A DNA stretch of 64,000 nt from Myotis daubentonii. Lineage: Eukaryota; Chordata; Mammalia; Chiroptera; Vespertilionidae. The notes below the pieces were generated by a model. It was not told where the DNA came from, ran no database searches, and saw only the letters and a list, made by a program, of their open reading frames with translations. Positions 23,121 through 36,860 of this stretch are shown here, in pieces (position 1 is the first letter of the stretch; each line of letters starts with the position of its first letter). The stretch lies in the NCBI RefSeq assembly GCF_963259705.1, contig NC_081847.1:67353754-67417753 (forward strand), read 5' to 3'. Position numbers and translations under genes: made by a program.

Positions 23121-23128
23121 GTCTAGGG

Positions 23129-25979
23129 GCTTGGAGGCCATGGCTAGTGTCTGGGTTTTGAACACAGAGCTCAGCAAATGTGAGCTTCCTTTCCCTTCGC
23201 CTGAAGGATGCAGTGTGAGGCTGGCTGGGGTACCTCTTCCAGCCCCCGCCAGCTCCTCTGACTTGGCACCTGAGGGAGAGGCCAGCCAATCTTCAGCCTA
23301 TGGTGAGCACTTGTTGCCCTGACATCCTTCTGGAGCTCTGCTGTGACCTTTTTGTTTATATTTTTCTTGTTAAAAGAAAATTGAGTGTTTCCTGAGTGTT
23401 CATAAAGCCAATGCACCACTTAAACTGAATATTTATAATTCTTTCCTTTAAGAAATAAAACAATAATAAAAATACCATAAACATTGTTTTAATTGTTCAC
23501 AGGCTTCAACTTGTAATAATCATGGGGAAAGGGCAAGTGAGATGTCTTTTAAAATAAAGGCACTTGCCTGCTTTTGTTTGAAGTTTTGCTAAAATGCCTT
23601 ATTATAACATGTTCTTGTTTAAAAATAAATTCCAGCCATTCAAAGTTTTTTTGTGTGTGGTTTTTTTTTCTTTTCTAAAGTATTTAAATGAGATGGGGCA
23701 GGGGTAATTCAGAATCTAGCCAGCCCCTGTGGGACGGAGTTGTCTGTGACACAGTTGTAGGCTCTGCCTCCATCAGCCCTCACAGCCACCTCCCTGGCTT
23801 GCTGTTAGTGACCAGTGTTTGTGAAGACACAAACAGTGTAGATGAGGATGAGTCCCAGTCTACACAATTGCATCAGCCTGCCTGCCAGCCTCCCTGCCTG
23901 GCATCCTCTTCCCCTGCACACTTGCACATGTGGAGTTAAGCCCTTCCCGGGCCAGAGTAGAGTTCTCTGAGAGCAGATAACCAAGGAAATTACTTAGGCT
24001 GAGGGTCAGAGCAGGCTTCTGGGTTCTAAAGGAGGAGGTGAGCTGACATGTGGGTATAGAAAGTGTGTCAGGCAGAGAGAACAGCAAATACATAGGTCCT
24101 GTGCTGGGAGATAGCTTAGAGAATTTGAAGACCTAAAAGAAAGGCATTTTGGCTGGAGACCATAAATAGAGCTGGGGTGAGAGATGCTATGAGAGGTAGG
24201 TGGGAGACCACATAATTAATCCATTTTAATAATGCAGGTGGTTTGGAAGGATGCTATGGAATGGTGTATGTGGTCTGTGTGTGCATATGTATTTCTTTGT
24301 GTCTTGGGGAGGCAGATGGTATGGGGAATGGATTTGAGAGAGAGCAGAGTAACTTTCCAGGGCCCAGTTAAGAAGCTCAGGTAGTAGTCCTGGCAGATTG
24401 AGGTGCAATGCAGTGGGACTTGGGAGTCTTCAGGAGGTGGGGTTAACAAGGCTTGGTGATGGTGTTGACCTGGGGAAGGTGGAGGGGAGGCATGTCCAAC
24501 ATGTCTCCCAGATCTCTAGCTGGAGTAGCAGGCTGGAGGTGGGGCCATTACTGTGAGGGGGAGCTCTGAAAGGTCTGGGGGTGAGTGGAGGCAAAGGGAA
24601 GCATGGGTTGGATTTTAATAAGTTAGAGATATTTGAGAAGTATCCTGCTGGAGAGGAGCCCTAGATGGCAAACTGGTATTCGGGTTTGAAACTCAGAAGT
24701 TTGGGGGAAGACATGAGTTTTTGAGCTGTTGATGTATCCAGCCTTTGCAATTGGGGCCTCTGGCGAAGAAAGATAAGAGAACTTAAAAAGCAAACTTCAG
24801 CTGTTTCGTCTAAGGTTTACTTTTGATGCTTAAAGGCTCCCAAACCTCCTCTTGTTCTTGGCTTGGGAACCTTCCCAGTTCTGAAAGGTGAGGGTCCAAG
24901 TAGCTCAGACTCTGGCATTTTAGGAAAGGGGGGGGAGGATATTTCTGGGGATGTTTGTGTTCTTTAAGATCACAGACTCCTGGGCCGGCCTGGAGAGGAG
25001 CTGCCCTGCCTGCCCCCTGCCCATGCCCGCGCTGGTCTGTGAAGCCTCTGTGAAGCTGTCGCTGCTGGGATGCAAATGGGGCCACTGGGCGGAAGGTCAG
25101 GAGTTTAAGAGCTTATTTTATTCAAGACAGGGGTAAGAGACAAGAGGGGAGTGAGCGGGTTTTATATGTGGATCCTGGTATTTTCCTTTGAGTTGGGGCG
25201 GAGAGTAGTTGGGGCAGGGAGGGAAGGCAGCTTGCCAGAGGGAATGTTGCCAAGCAGAGCTCTGCTAATGTGAACCAGACGCAGGGCCCATCTCCTGGCC
25301 GCTTAATGTAGTCCTTGCAGGCAGGGCAGAAAGGCAGCCTGGTCAGTGTGCCGCTTAACTCTTTGGGTTCTGGGCGCCAGCAGGCCTCCAACCTCAGCAC
25401 ATTGACGTTTGGGCCCAATGATTCTCTGTCCTGTGCATTGTAAGAGGTTTAGCAGCATCCCTGGCCTCTACCCACTAGATGATAGAAGAACACTTACCAG
25501 TTGTGATGACCAAAACTGTCTCCAGGCATTCTAAATGTCCATGGTAGAGAACCAGGTGGCCTCACTAAGCTGCCTGGCCCTGTCCTAGGCTCTGCCTGGC
25601 CTGCACCCTTCAGGGGCTCTCCCTGAACTCACCACTTCTTCCGTGAGGCACTAAGCGGAGCTGAGTGTGTGGGAGACATTTTTCTCAGGAAGGAGGTGGC
25701 CATAGGGCCAGAGGGGAGGTGTTACTTGCCCAGGGTCGCATGACTAGTAGGAGACAGCGCTGGGGTGTAAATTCGAGTTCCTAGGTTCAGAACTCATTGA
25801 GCACTGCCCTCCCCCATCAGGTACAGCCTGCTGGGGGACAGGGTACCCTCTGCCAGCATCAGTGTCTGGTTGAGAGTTTGGGTGATGAAATGTGCGTCTT
25901 GCTTCCTGGAGGACTGATTACTGAGTCTGTTTTCTCTGCCTGTCCCAAGTGCAGTAACCCAAGGAGATGAGCATGAGGT
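23129..25979. other. Intron stretch without recognised gene
   Basis: An AT-rich, apparently non-repeat segment lies at 23430-23680. The remainder shows no assignable feature. Confidence 0.5.
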
Positions 25980-26490
25980 GTCTGCCGCAGTGTTGTTTAT
26001 GCTTGAACAAATGGAGACAAGCTCTATGTGCAGTGCCAGGGGCTGGCTATATAAATTATAGCACCATTCAGCTGTTGAAAAGGATGATGTAGATGGAGGT
26101 GGAAAGACTACCGCTAGGATCACCAGGTTGATGAGGGCAGAGATTCTTCTTGTCAATCTAGTTCCTAGGCCCTTAGTAAATATTTTGTGAATAAATGGGA
26201 TCCATACTAGTATATTGTTAAGTACAAAAGCAAGTCTCAGAATGACGTGCATAATTTGGTCACATTTATGTAGGAAAACTGTGTACATATATTGGTATAT
26301 AAATGTGTCAATAAAGATCTGAAAGGAGACACAGCAAACTGTGAATAGTGGTTCCATCTTGGGGAACTGAAGGAAAGTGGAACTTAGGGACTGAAACAGA
26401 GCTTTCATGTTTTAGTCTGTGTAATTGGTGTGCAGATCTTTCACAACAAGTTTGTATTCATCTGTTTCTTGTGTGGCTTGAAAAAATTAC
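25980..26490 (+). mobile_element. Old LINE-1 3'-end fragment, sense
   Basis: The order resembles old LINE-1 3' ends: TGTTGAAAAGGATGATGTAG, ATATTGTTAAGTACAAAAGC, CAAACTGTGAATAGTGGTT and a trailing TTTG-rich part. This explains the 204-codon minus-strand frame at 25794-26408 as chance. Confidence 0.6.
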
Positions 26491-27139
26491 GATGGAAAAA
26501 ATGCAAAGAACCAGAGAAAGAGCAACTTTTGTTTTACCCTTTCCTGCTTCTCTCTCACCTCCCTTGTGCCCTGGGAAGCTGTTCTCTGCTGGGGAGGCCT
26601 CTATGTGGGGAGTTTCAGATCTGGCCTGGCACTGTGGTGCTGCAAGGCCACCTCCTCTCCAGAAAGCTGGAGTGGGCCCTGTTCCCACCCTGCAGAGTAG
26701 CCCCTGGCACCCTTGCCCTTTGCCTATTGTCTCTGCGCAGCCCTTTCCTCTGGCTGCTGTGCATGCTCTTTGCCTTTCATTCTCTTAGCAGCCATTTTTA
26801 CTCATTTTTCTCAAGTTTCAACCCTCTTTCTCTCCCCTCACTCCTCTCTCCACACTTACCTCTCAGAGAAGCATTTGAGGCCTGTTGTTGGGGAATCTTT
26901 TCTTCCTGCTGCTCTTTTCTTCTTGCCTTCTGCATGTTAGCTTATGTAAGTACTCTTGTCCTTTTTATAGAGGCTGCCATCTTTCCTGTTAATATTCTGA
27001 GAAGACAGATACACTACTTTCATTCACCAACTCGGCCTCAGCCTTGACAAACTGGCCTTTGCATGGTGATAAGTAACAGTGATAGGCTTCTGTTTATCAA
27101 AAGCCTGCTCTCTCTTGGTATCATAGCAGGTTCTTTTCT

Positions 27140-27260
27140 GTCTCTTCTTCATGACCCATGAAAGATACACTTCCCCATTTAACAAGTGAGGAGAAACCAA
27201 GGCCCAGAGAAGTAAAGTTCTTTGTCCAGGTTCACATATTTTAGATGTAGATCTGGCTCC
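27140..27260 (-). repeat. MIR-like SINE, reverse
   Basis: CCATTTAACAAGTGAGGAGA, AAGGCCCAGAGAAGTAAAG and TTTGTCCAGGTTCACA match the conserved core of MIR in reverse. Confidence 0.65.
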
Positions 27261-30200
27261 AAAATGTGTATACGCTCCACCTGGCCTGTGTGCCTCTTGT
27301 GAGCCTGAAACAGTTTATTACGTCCTTGGAGCCATCCTCTGATTTGAGCCCTCCATGTCCTAGCTTTCTTCACTGCTGTGGGAGTCCCTAGGAGTTACCT
27401 TGTTCCTGCCAGCAGTGCTGGGACCCTGTAGACCTCCTAGATCATCCTTGACCTTAGCTGAACCTGTGAGGCCCTGAGAGAGGGAAGGGTTTGGTGTAAT
27501 GTGCCCTGGATTCTGTGGTAGACTCCAGCCCAGTTCTGGTAAGAACAGAGTCCCCAAAATGTACTTTGTGGACAGATGTGAATTGTGTGTGTTGGAGTGG
27601 GGAAGGGTGGCTGAGACAATGAAGGGCCCAGCCTCTTTGGAGGTTCCAGGCCTCAGGAAGCCAGGCACTGGCGTTTTGGACCAGACGGCTGGAAGCTCTC
27701 ACAGTGTGGGAATACCTGGATGGAGAGGAATGGGCAGGGGTGGGTCTGTGTCTTCCAGAATGGACTGGGAAGGGCAGAGCTGGTGGCTCAGAGTCTGACA
27801 CCAGCATGTTTCCTCTGGAGCCCCCTTCTGATTAGTGACGAGGCGCTCTTGGTGGCCTGGCTTGTGAAACTGTTTAGGGACAAGTAAGTAGCCTCCAGAA
27901 GAGGCAGTTGCGTATTCTGAGGGCCCAGTGCTGGGGCTTTGTGCCTTATCACTTGCAGTGGGGCCCCGGGGTGCAACTTCAGCTCTGCGATCTTCAGCAC
28001 TTTGTAGTTCAGAGTGGGATAGGAAGCACACGAGTTCCTTTGAGTTAGTGGTGGCAGTGGGTCCAAAGTAGGCAGGTGCAAATCTGGTTCTGTCTTGGCC
28101 CTTGGGCTCGAATGGGTCTTTGATAGGAATGTCTTGGAAACTTGGCTATTTCACTGAGCAGGGACTCTGAGACTCTCCCAAGACACAGAGCCCCATGCTG
28201 CCCACTTACCCTCACTGCCACCTGGCCAGCAGAGCCCATTGAAGGGAGCTTTCTGGAGCAAGAGCACCTGGCTGGAGGGAGAGAAGCCAGAGCCCTGCCT
28301 TCTCTTGCTGTGAGCACTTCTGGCCTCCTGGCCCTGACTGGTGGTTGATCCTATGACCTGAATGAAATGCCAGCAACTAATGGCGGGAAGTGGGTGGCCT
28401 GTCCCGTTTCAGGCCAGGAGTGCATCGGCTTCAACCTCCTCCCCGTTGCTGGCCTCGGTTCACAAGGAGCCCTCTAAAGGGCTTTTGATGTGCATAATGG
28501 ATGTTTGGCTGGACCCAGTTTGTTTGCTTAAGCATTTACTCTTGCCAGTTCATTCGGACCTTCTCTTTCTTTTAAAAATATGCTGCTTGCCAAAGGTTAT
28601 TTTGGATCTGTTTTTGTTTATCAGGTAGGATTGTTCCAGCACAATTGAAAGCAGACCCACAAGTTGACACGCGTTTGAGCTGCTTGCCAGGGCACGCGCA
28701 CACATGCACATGCAGAGTCTGTGGAGAATAGTCCAGAGCCCTAGAAAGCACATGGCTCATGAGTGGGGCCTGGGGAAACTGCCTCTTTCATTGGGGACTT
28801 GTAGCTTGATGATTTTCATCCCCTAGGTGTTAGCAGTGGTAGGATTTCAGGTAGGAAGAAACAAAGGGTTGTTACCTCTTGGGAGTGACAACCTGGTGGG
28901 TTTGATGTAGCTTTGGGATTAGGCTGGCTGGAGTGGAATCTTGGCTCTGCCATGGAGTCTATGGACCTGTTGCTCTGGGACAAGGCTCCCTATGCTGGGG
29001 TCGGCTCACCCCACCTCACAGGCTGCTGTGAGGGCTCCATGCCAGAAGTGGGTGATGGCTCTGGGAGGCAAGCCGTGCCATCTGCTGTTAGCACAGGACA
29101 AGGGAATAGAATGTGGGCCCCTCTACCTATGGTTCCTGTTTGAGTGAGTGGCCCTCTTTTATGGATGCACTTGGGTACTTTCTGCCAGAAGACCTGCAGT
29201 GAATTTCTTCTGAAAACGTAGCTCCGCTGCGTGTACACAGGGCTGCTCAGAAAGCCTTTCTGGAGTTGACTCTCGTAACTCTTTCCTGCCCCCTGGGCCC
29301 ATTGCAACTGGGAGCCACACAGAGGAGCAGTGGTTAAGATTACTCTCTTTTCTATCCCAGGCCAGCAGCGTGGAGGTACTGGTCTAGCTTAGCATTCCCT
29401 AAAGAGGACACTATATCCAGAGGGATAGGTATGTTAGCTCATTGATATTTGACCAACTCAGATAAAAGCATGTAACAAAAGGGAATTTATTTGCTTTACA
29501 TAAGTGCAGGTCAGGGTCCTACTGCTTTTAGCGTGATTGGTTGATTCTAGAGTTTGAAGGCTGTCAGGACAGTCTTCTTCCATTTCTTGACTTAGCTCTG
29601 CCCCAAGTGGCTTCACCCTCAGACAGTCTTTCTCCTTGTGGGGGCTGTGGGCAGCTCTGGGTTACCATCCTTTGAGCTTCTATCCAGTCCCTCTTTCCTG
29701 GCAATGCTACACAAAGTGTAGGGGTCCCAAGGACTCAGGTGCCACTGTAGAAACCTGGCCAGGGAAGCAAGCTGGGGCCCTATTCCACAGATAGTCTACC
29801 TTGGCAGAACTGGGTACTCTGGGCTGATGATCTATGTGATGCTGCCATCACCCCTGGCCTGCTGGAACCCCTATTCTATTTCTAGTCCTAGACCAACAGT
29901 GTCCATATTTGGGGATTTGGAGAAAGTGTCAGTCCTCCCCAGATGGGAGGGGGGGAGATTCACATTTTAACATTTTTTTCAGATTAAAAAAAATTCTTAT
30001 AATTAAAAATTCAATACTACTGAAAAGGATGTAAAAATGACCCCCAGTCCTGCCTCCTGGAGAGCAGCATTGATATGCTCTGTCACACGCTCCACAGACA
30101 GCTCTAGTGAGTGCACAGACAGACACATGCCGGTGACACTAGTGGCATCATATTGTGTATGCTGCGGTGTGTCCTCCACCTCCACTCCCACGCAGCCCAG

Positions 30201-31254
30201 ACACCATTCCTTTTCAATAAATAGAGATCATACAGTCAGGAAACTGACTGTAAAGCACAGAAGTAATTATGTTTTATCTGAGTTTGGGAATTATTCTAAA
30301 ACGTATTTTATACTCCTCTCTTTCTCTGAACTACACAATTCTTCCTAGAATACTGCATATAATTTCATCTTTTCTTGATGACTCAGCTCATTTTGATGAA
30401 CCATTTGATATTGTAGGATTGGAGCTGTCTGAGTGTATGGTTTGCTTGCTCCTCTAAATAGCTCCATGCCAGCAGGGCCTAGAGGGCTGTGGTAGCCTGC
30501 CCAGTGGGAGGATTCCCTGGCACTGTGCAGGCCACCAGGGCTCCTTCCCTAGTTACAGGAGCCTCACAGAGGCCAGGATGTGAGCAAAGGGCCCAAGTGG
30601 GCTCCTGGGCACTCTTAGTGTTGCCTAATGAAGGGGAAACCTCTTCCCATTTGCCTTTACTCCCAGGACAAGGGGAAGCACTGAAAGGTTTTAAACAAGG
30701 GTGGGGGATGAAGGGAAAGTAGGGGAGTAACCACCCTGGCCGGGTAGAGATCTGATTAGAGGGGGGCCAAAGTAAGTGCAGGAAGCTGACTGGGTCCAGG
30801 CAAGGGAGGTAATCGTTTGATCTAGGGTGGCATTGAGATAACCTAGCTATAATAATGGGCACGGGGAGAGAGGAAGGCGTAGGGGTGAGAGTGACTCCTG
30901 GATTTTGGGTTTGCATGACAGAAGGGTGGAGGATGCAAGAAGAACAGGTGCGCAGGGAAGAAGATGCACCTGGTCCAGGGGCTGTGATGCCTATGAAACT
31001 GGTGGAGAACACAGTGCTCCGTAGACAATGTCCAGGGTGGGACATCCTCTACTGATTGCTGGTTACTGAAATTGTGGAGCAGGATGATATCAGCTGGCAA
31101 ATTTAAAAAGAGGAAAAGGCCTTGCTTTTTTAAGAACTGTGACACATAATGATTGGGCAGAGGGGGACAAGCCTGTGAAAGAGGAGGACTGGCCAGAGAG
31201 GTGGGAGAGAGTGGGAGACCAAGGCCTTAGATGCTGGCTCTCGTGTCCTTTCCC

Positions 31255-31278
31255 TCCCCCTCCTCCTCCTCCTCCTCA
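31255..31278 (+). repeat. (TCC)n microsatellite
   Basis: A short pyrimidine run of about seven CCT/TCC units. Confidence 0.85.
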
Positions 31279-32304
31279 CTGTCCACTTCCCCTGTCCCGT
31301 TCTTTCCCCACCCTGTGTGCTCACCTATTCCTTCCCAATCTGCAGCCCATTCTAAAATGTTAGCATGATTTCCTCAACCATGTGGACACCATCCCAGCTA
31401 CCCCAGCACACACACACTGAGCCAGCTCCTGTCAGCCTCAGGGTCAGTTCACATTGTCCTGAAAAGTACCCTGTATTTGGCCATTCACTCATTCCTTTCA
31501 TAACCCCTCCCAAACTCGTGTAGTACCTCTTTCTGTCACCTGTACTATCCTGTAGTTCATGTTAGTTTAGCAACACACTTCAAAGTTAAAAAAAATTATT
31601 TAAAAAGAGAACTTGATAATATCCATGAACTCACCAGCTTGCTTTGCTAGTTTTTTCCTCTATCTGGAATTTGATATAAGATGGGTCTCCCACATCCGTT
31701 TGTATTCACAAATAATATATACCATTGTTTTACATGTTTGAAAGCTGTGTGTAAGTGTAACATCTATACATCCTACTCTAAGCTTGCTCTTTTCATTCAA
31801 CATTGTGATGTGAAGTTTACTTTTGCTGATGTGGGCAGTTTTCATTCATGAATTCTTACTGCAGTGTGGTTTCCATTAGGACTTGATTACAGTGCATTTA
31901 TCCTTTATTTTCATGATGGACATTCCCATAGCAATTTTACACCCTTGCCTTATGCTCTTGCACACATACTAGCTGTCTCCTTTGGGACAGACAAGGGGGG
32001 AGGGAGTGAAGCTACACCTCCTTGAGGGAGGAGTATTTACACAAATTATTTGGAATTCTTCCTTACTGGAGATTTCTCTCTTCTCCCTGTTGATTTATTC
32101 AGTCATTTATTTTTACAAGTGTGGACCATAGGTATGTATCTTATACTTTGGGTTATAATCCAGTACTGCTACTATTTTGTGACTCAAATTGTTCTAGCCT
32201 TAGCTACTGGGAGCTCTTTCAGGCTGGCTCCTATGTCCCCTTGGCATGCCCCATCCTTTTGCCTTTTGAGCTCTTTTCTACTTTCCTTTTTGTGTTTTGT
32301 TTTG

Positions 32305-32575
32305 TTAATCCTCACCTGAGGGTATTTTTTCCAGTGAAAGAGTAAGTGGAAGGGAGCAAGGGAGGGAGAGAGGGAAGGAGAGAGTGAGTGGGGAAGAGAA
32401 GAGAGAAACATGGATGTGAGGGAGACACATTGATCGGTTGCCTTCCCACATGCCTCCCAACTGGGTCCAGGGATCTAACCTGAAACCCAGGTATGTGCCC
32501 TTGACCAGCAATTGTGGGCTGATGCTCTAACCACTGAACACACTGGCAGGCTGATGCTCAAACTACTGGCCAGGG
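32305..32575 (-). mobile_element. Older Ves-like tRNA SINE
   Basis: The antisense copy runs from TTAATCCTCACCTGAGG (complement of its distinctive 3' tail) through a GAGAGAAACATGGATG middle to a decayed tRNA head ending TGGCCAGGG. It shares this tail with the copies at 37698 and 61229, so it belongs to an older subfamily than the Ves copies. Confidence 0.8.
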
Positions 32576-33199
32576 TTCTTTTTTACTTTCTGATACTACA
32601 GATGCTCTAGGGTTGTTTTTGACTGTGGTTGCCCACAAGTTGCTGAGCCCCTGATCTGTGGCAGCAGGAAGGTTGCTGTTCACACAGACATTTTGAGGAA
32701 TAAATCCTGAGAGCTAATTTAGTAGATAACCTGGTGAAATGGTGTCCCTTCTTGCCTGCCAGCTGAGGAGGTGAGGTTGGAAGGAAGGGTCCATAGAGAT
32801 GCAAATGAGAGGGGGCAGGTGCTGGCAGGAGCTGCAATGGAAAGGTTGCCCAGAGGCCTTGCACAGTGTAGGGAAGCAGTGAGATCAGGAATGGAGCTTG
32901 GGAGCCCTGGGAAACTTGGACAAGTCACATTAATTGGGAGAGATGAGGAGGCTGGGGAGCGGGTGGACACCATTTAACAGTTGCACCTCTCTTCATACTA
33001 GCTTTGGCTGCCTTAGGGCCTCAGCGTGCACTGGAGTTACTGCTGTGGAAAGCAAGGCTAGTTGTAGACAAAAAAAGAAGGGATAATGTGGAGAGATGTA
33101 GTTGGCAGGCACCCTGGGGTCAGGCCCCGACAGGTGCTCTCTGGGAAAGTCAGCTGATAAGCCATAGGCATCCAGGGGCCAGTGGGGATTCACTAACTA

Positions 33200-33560
33200 C
33201 AACATTTAACTTAATTTTTAATAGTCGAAAAAATTGGTGAAACATTCTCATGGTCAGAAAAAAAGTCCAAGCTATACAAAAGATGTAAAGAACGTTTCCC
33301 ACACTAATGCTATTTGTAGTATCTTTCCAGAAATAGTTTGTGCACATTTAAGCATAATATGGACACTCCCTACCCCCTATTTTTACTTTGTTATTGATAC
33401 TATAATATACACATTGTTTTATACTTAATTTCCCCCACAAAAGCTCTTTCTGTGTCATATGGTACTTCTATATGAGAACAGACAAATCTGCCCTTTTTCC
33501 TTTTACTGTTGCCATAGTGACAGTACAGATGCACCTTCATTCATTTTACAGCTCTTCTAG
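33200..33560 (-). repeat. Old LINE-1-like 3'-region sequence, antisense
   Basis: An A/T-rich segment with ACACATTGTTTTATACTTAA and similar runs common in old LINE-1 3' regions. The boundaries are approximate. Confidence 0.4.
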
Positions 33561-33639
33561 TGACAGACACTTCTGTTGCTACATTCTTCGGCTTGACTTT
33601 TCTGTTTCTTGTCTCAAAGTGTAAATTCATGACACAGTG

Positions 33640-33876
33640 ATTTTTTTTGTTTGTTTGTTTTTTAAATATATTTTTATTTATTTTAGAGAAGAAGGGAGAG
33701 AGAGAGAGAGATAGAAACATCAAAGATGAGAGAGAATCATCGACCAGCTGCCTCCTGCACATCCCCAATTGGGGATCGAGCCTGCAACCCAGGCATGTAC
33801 CCTTGACCGGAATCAAACCTGGGACCCTTCAGTCCACAGGCTGACACTCTATCCACTGAGCCAAACCAGCTAGGGC
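33640..33876 (-). mobile_element. Ves SINE, diverged
   Basis: Antisense copy with tail complement, an extended GA run, and a head ending GAGCCAAACCAGCTAGGG. A 7-bp target duplication CACAGTG is at 33633-33639 and 33877-33883. Confidence 0.9.
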
Positions 33877-34105
33877 CACAGTGTTTTTTCAATTACTTTG
33901 GGCAAGTGAATTTTGGTTTGTTAAACATTTTCACAGGATCCCTGGGAGATAGCTTTAGCAGATAGTTCAAAGACAAAAATCAAGGCTCTGGTAAATGATG
34001 TTTTGCTTAAGATCATAGAGGTGCTAAACAGGAACTTGAATCTGGGTCTCTTGACTACCCACCAGTACCCTTTTCATTATTTTCTAATCCTGGGAGACAT
34101 AAGTC

Positions 34106-34200
34106 ATATCTATATCTATATATCTATATATCTATATCTATATCTATATCTATATCTATATCTATATCTATATCTATATCTATATCTATATCTATATATT
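34106..34200 (+). repeat. (CTATAT)n hexanucleotide repeat
   Basis: About 15 units with a few interruptions. It is open in several frames (YLYLYL or RYRYRY) and not coding. Confidence 0.95.
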
Positions 34201-35299
34201 TCAGAGCAATAGACTGAGTTCCTGCCTCTATTTAACAGTGATCTGCACATCAGTGGGCTGTGGTTGGGTTTATCCCTGAGGTGACTCACCCCTGGGACCA
34301 CAGCATACGACCAGGCCCAGAGCAAGGATTAGGAACCCCTTGTTGAATAATATGCACCCCTGAGCCTCAGGATTTGGGGTACACTGTGGCCATTGGCTTC
34401 AGGAAGTACTCACGGGATATGGCAATCTGCTGGTGTATTGGGGTTGGAGTAGAAGGTCTTTATGTTATACTTCTCTGGTGCAGGTATTTATTTCACCAAC
34501 AGAAGTCTCCAGATGGAAGTGTTCTGCCCCATCATACAAAGAGTTTCTGTGAGAAGAGCAGCTTAGTTGTCAGATCCTAAGGTCTGTGCTTTTGGATTAG
34601 GTCATCACAGACAGCCCAGTCATTTCCCAGAGGTTTAAGAAGTTATTTGCAGTCAAAGGATTTCCTATTTGAAACATTTGCAGTTTTTCTTGGGTCCATT
34701 TGTACCTGAGTGCATGGGGCTATTCAGGGAAGGTGATTGTGATTGTCCTTGAAATAGTGGCTTGTTCAATTGTTGTAGCAACCTGCAGAGGTCAGAGGTC
34801 AGAGTTTGGTAATGGGAATGGGTGGCGGGAAGTGGCTAGCTTCCTTGCCAGTGCTCCTCAATATGTGCCAGCACATTTTCCCTCAAGGCAGCTGTGCTGT
34901 GACCATTTGGGCCCTCTGGCTGCCATTTTCTCTTGGCAACACCAATCAGCCTCTGGAATTTTTCCTGAATGGCCCAAATGCTAGCCCCTGAAGCAGTTCA
35001 AGTGTGGATGTTTTCCCTGTATTAAGAACTCCTTCACAAAGACCTAGAGGCCACCATCACATCCCCGCCTTTCTTTCTGCTTTCTGCACATTCTAAAGTG
35101 CCTTCCAGAGTCTTTCCTAGATACAGGTCTAGAGTTAGATCATACACTCACGTGCCTTTTGGAGGGACAGAGCATGTAGGAAGGATTATACTTCTGTGCC
35201 CTGTGTAAGTAATGGAGACCTGGACGTACCACAGAAGCACTTTGTTCACCTCAGCTATGTAGGGAGACGCGGAGCTGGCACAGCCAGATCTTGCCATTT
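34201..35299. other. Intron stretch, apparently unique
   Basis: No gene or repeat is recognised. Confidence 0.5.
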
Positions 35300-36860
35300 T
35301 TACCTTTTTGTCCTTGCCTTAATTCACTTACTAGGCCCTCCAGTACATTGTTCACTAGAAGTGAAGAGAACAGATACCATTCATTGTCTTGTTCCTGATG
35401 TTTCTGGGAAAGTGTTTACTATTCCATCATTAAATATTATCTTAGCCATGGGGTTTTTCGTGTATATCCTTTCAGATTGAGGACATTCCTTTCTATTCCA
35501 GTTTTGCTGAATGTGTTGTGTTTTTTAAAATCACAATTGAGTATTGATTTGCTAAAATGTTTTTTCTGCTTTTATTGAAATGATCATACAGGTTTTCTCC
35601 TTTATTCTGTTAAGGTAGTGCATTATATTTATTGATATTTGAATGTCAAATCCACCTTGCCATTCCTAGAATTAATCCTATTTGGTGAATATTGTCCGTT
35701 TTATATATTGCTGGGTTTGATTGGCTAACATTTTATTTAGCATTTTTGGTCTATGTTAATCAGATTCATTGCTCCATGATTGTCCTTTTTTATAATACCC
35801 ATGTCATGACATTTTAGTATTAACATTATTCTGGCCTCATAAAGAGTTGAGAAGTTTCTGCTTTCTTTTATTCTCTGGAAGAACTTATATAAAGTTGCTA
35901 TTATATATTGCTTAAGAGTTTGGAATAATTCATCAGTGCAGCTATGAAGGCCTGTAGTTATCTTTATGAGAAGGCTTTTAATTATCAATTTAATCACATG
36001 TATATGTGACTGTTTAGATTTTTATTTCTTTTTGTATCTGTTTTGTTACTTTTTTACAAGGAATTAACTGAGTTTTGTCTATTGGCATAAAATAATATCT
36101 TATTATATTTTAACATTTTTTTGAAATCTGTAGTGATATTCATTTATTTCTGAAATTGATAATTTTTATTTTTTTAATCTGTTTCTTGATCAGTTTTGCT
36201 CAGTGTTTATCAATTTCATTTTATTTTTATTAAAAATATATTTTATTGATTTTTTACAGAGAGGAAGGGAGAGAGATAGAGAGCTAGAAACATCAATGAG
36301 AGAGAAACATCAATCAGCTGCCGCAACCCAGGCACATGCCCTTGACCGGAATCGAACCCGGGACCCTTCAGTCCGCAGGCCGACGCTCTATCCACTGAGC
36401 CAAACCGGTTTTGGCTATCAATTTTATTAATCTTTTAAGATGACTCCCTTTGTTGATTTTCATTATTGTTCATTGCGTCTATTCCACTGATTTCTCCTCT
36501 TTGTTTTAAAAATAATAATTCTATTTCTTTGGGTTTACTCTGCTGTTCTTTATTTAGCTTCTTGAGATGAAAGCTTAGATCCTTAATTATCAACCCAATA
36601 GAACTACAAATTTTCCTTAAGTGCTACTTTAGCTTTATCTAATTATGTCATATATTTAAATTATCATTTGGTTAAAACTATTTAAGAAATTTTATTGTCG
36701 TTTCTTATTTGACATATGAGTTATTTGTAAAAGTGTTGCTTCATTTTTAAATATTTGAGAATTTTCTAATTAACTTTTTGTTGTTGACTTATGCTTTCAT
36801 TCTGCTGTGGTCAGAGAACAAGCCTTTTATGGTTTAGCCCTCCTAAATGTGTTGCTAATT
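35300..36860 (-). mobile_element. Old LINE-1 ORF2 fragment, antisense
   Basis: The plus strand follows the complement of the ORF2 reverse-transcriptase region, for example CCATTCCTAGAATTAATCC and ATTCTGGCCTCATAAAGAG. It is heavily diverged with broken frames, and interrupted by a Ves SINE at 36217. Confidence 0.75.
36217..36415 (-). mobile_element. Ves SINE with internal deletion
   Basis: Antisense copy lacking about 30 bp between CAGCTGCC and CGCAACCC compared with the other copies. Target duplication TATCAATTT is at 36208-36216 and 36416-36424. Confidence 0.92.

Larger units (their letters stand above)
26491..32304. other. Intron stretch with scattered ancient repeats
   Basis: A reverse MIR-like element is at about 27140-27260, a (TCC)n run at 31255-31278, and A/T-rich old LINE-1-like sequence at 29990-30460 and 31450-32100. 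The 205-codon frame at 26430-27047 has no recognisable homology. Confidence 0.5.

Noticed and set aside
25794..26408. 204-codon minus-strand frame
   Set aside because: It overlaps an old sense LINE-1 3' end, has no recognisable domain, and lies antisense in an intron.
26430..27047. 205-codon plus-strand frame
   Set aside because: Low-complexity hydrophobic translation of pyrimidine-rich DNA; no homology, no splice or promoter context.
34003..34325. Frames encoding YLYLYL or RYRYRY
   Set aside because: They are translations of the (CTATAT)n microsatellite.
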